Assembly: GCF_019084075.1 (NCBI RefSeq)
Contig: NZ_JAHREN010000001.1
Location: 3,383,501-3,447,500 of the forward strand
DNA: 64,000 nt
Direction of reading: 5' to 3'
Origin: Siccirubricoccus sp. G192
Lineage (GTDB): Bacteria > Pseudomonadota > Alphaproteobacteria > Acetobacterales > Acetobacteraceae
Shown: in pieces, positions 63,408 through 64,000 of the stretch
Layout: each line of letters begins with the position of its first letter
Numbering within the stretch: the stretch's first letter is position 1
Made by a program: the position numbers and the translations under genes
The notes under the pieces: model-generated
Database searches by the model: none
What the model was told of the DNA's origin: nothing
Seen by the model: the letters and a program-made list of their open reading frames with translations, nothing else

Positions 63408-63409
63408 GG

Positions 63410-64000
63410 TCAGGCCCTCCCGAACAGGCCGGCGGGCCGCGCGAGCAGCACGATGGCCATGATGACGAAGATCACGGTGGCGGAGGCTTCCGGCCAGAAG
63501 ACCTTGGTCAGCCCCTCGATGATGCCGAGGCCGAAGCCGGTGACGATCGAACCCAGGATCGAGCCCATGCCGCCGATCACCACCACCGCGAAGACCACGA
63601 TGATGAGGTTGGTGCCCATCTGCGGGTTCACCGAATAGATCGGCGCCGCCAGCACGCCGCCGATCGCCGCCAGGGCGACGCCGGCGCCATAGGTCAGCGT
63701 CACCATCCGCGGCACGTTCACGCCGAAGGCCTGGACCAGCGCCGCGTTCTCGGTGGCGGCGCGGAGATAGGCGCCAAGCCGGGTCTTCTCGATCAGCAGC
63801 CAGGTGGCCAGGCAGAGGATCAGCGCCGCCACCACCACCCAGCCGCGATAGACCGGCAGGAACATGAAGCCGAGGTCCCAGGCGCCCGAAAGCTCCGGCG
63901 GGATGCGGTAGGGCAGGCCGGAGGAGCCGAATTCGTTGCGGAAGACGCCCTCGATGATGAGGCCGAGGCCGAAGGTCAGCAGCAGGCCATAGAGATGGTC
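63410..64000 (-). CDS. livH: Branched-chain amino acid-type ABC transporter permease LivH (5' end outside window)
   Basis: The frame is open from the right edge of the window: DHLYGLLLTFGLGLIIEGVF, then VVVAALILCLATWLLIEKTR, the coupling loop GAYLRAATENAALVQAFGVN, ALAAIGGVLAAPIYSVNPQM and VVIGGMGSILGSIVTGFGLG. This is the C-terminal two-thirds of LivH; the start lies beyond 64000. It forms the membrane channel with LivM, whose gene follows directly. Confidence 0.94.
   Translation of the reverse strand, partial: DHLYGLLLTFGLGLIIEGVFRNEFGSSGLPYRIPPELSGAWDLGFMFLPVYRGWVVVAALILCLATWLLIEKTRLGAYLRAATENAALVQAFGVNVPRMVTLTYGAGVALAAIGGVLAAPIYSVNPQMGTNLIIVVFAVVVIGGMGSILGSIVTGFGLGIIEGLTKVFWPEASATVIFVIMAIVLLARPAGLFGRA

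Overview
This is a GC-rich (roughly 70%) stretch of bacterial chromosome. The codon use, the four periplasmic Bug/TTT-type receptors with no membrane partners, minCDE, the Cox-type molybdoenzyme maturation genes and the PrkA/YeaH/SpoVR trio all fit an alphaproteobacterium of the Acetobacteraceae, probably Roseomonas-like. That placement is inferred from gene content and protein style; there is no rRNA or tRNA to confirm it. No CRISPR array, prophage or complete insertion sequence is visible.

Layout. 1-3253: end of prkA, then yeaH (DUF444) and spoVR, a stress/stationary-phase operon. 3264-6510: a serine-hydrolase gene and a large unknown protein. 6518-8556 (minus): minC-minD-minE. 8720-13026: NMT1-like receptor, thioesterase, P1B metal ATPase, D-2-hydroxyacid dehydrogenase. 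13027-18661: M20 amidohydrolase, iron-containing alcohol dehydrogenase, cyclase, fahA, SDR. 18802-27618: a catabolic region with three Bug receptors, a PrpD-like protein, a DapA-like lyase, a ComD/ComE-like decarboxylase pair, a VOC protein and an acyl-CoA-dehydrogenase-like protein, the last divergent from a TetR regulator. 28598-33609: aldo/keto reductase, dadA with a divergent Lrp regulator, a sugar-phosphate transferase, an isocitrate-lyase-family enzyme. 33642-41039: NhaD-like antiporter, then a Cox-type maturation operon (CoxG, MoxR/CoxD, CoxE, two XdhC halves, a molybdopterin-binding/nucleotidyltransferase fusion) with no structural hydroxylase genes beside it. 41149-47451: amidase, lipoprotein, MFS, Gfo/Idh, RidA-like, and a CHAP hydrolase behind a folded leader. 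47500-53719: a chemoreceptor remnant and a five-gene peptide-type ABC operon. 53818-61042: hydroxyacyl-CoA dehydrogenase, a small membrane protein-XpaC-TelA operon, the fourth Bug receptor, zinc alcohol dehydrogenase, two cupins. 61066-64000: a transposase-derived gene, a secreted Cys protein, livM and partial livH.

Two features cut across the window. First, thirteen genes that otherwise look intact carry a single one-base frameshift, mostly an extra base in a C7 or G6 run. That pattern points to sequencing or assembly error far more than to gene decay, so I annotate these genes across the shift. Second, intergenic spaces carry several families of palindromic repeats. One two-hairpin element (12923-13026 and 41047-41151) sits twice between convergent genes in terminator orientation and shows a compensatory base-pair change. 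Three families share a hairpin plan in which CSGAT pairs with TGAATCSG. A nested palindrome lies inside the cox-type operon, and a folded leader precedes the CHAP gene.

Functionally the window reads as a versatile soil or water heterotroph: uptake of organic acids, peptides and amino acids, breakdown of aromatic or keto acids, and molybdenum hydroxylase maturation.
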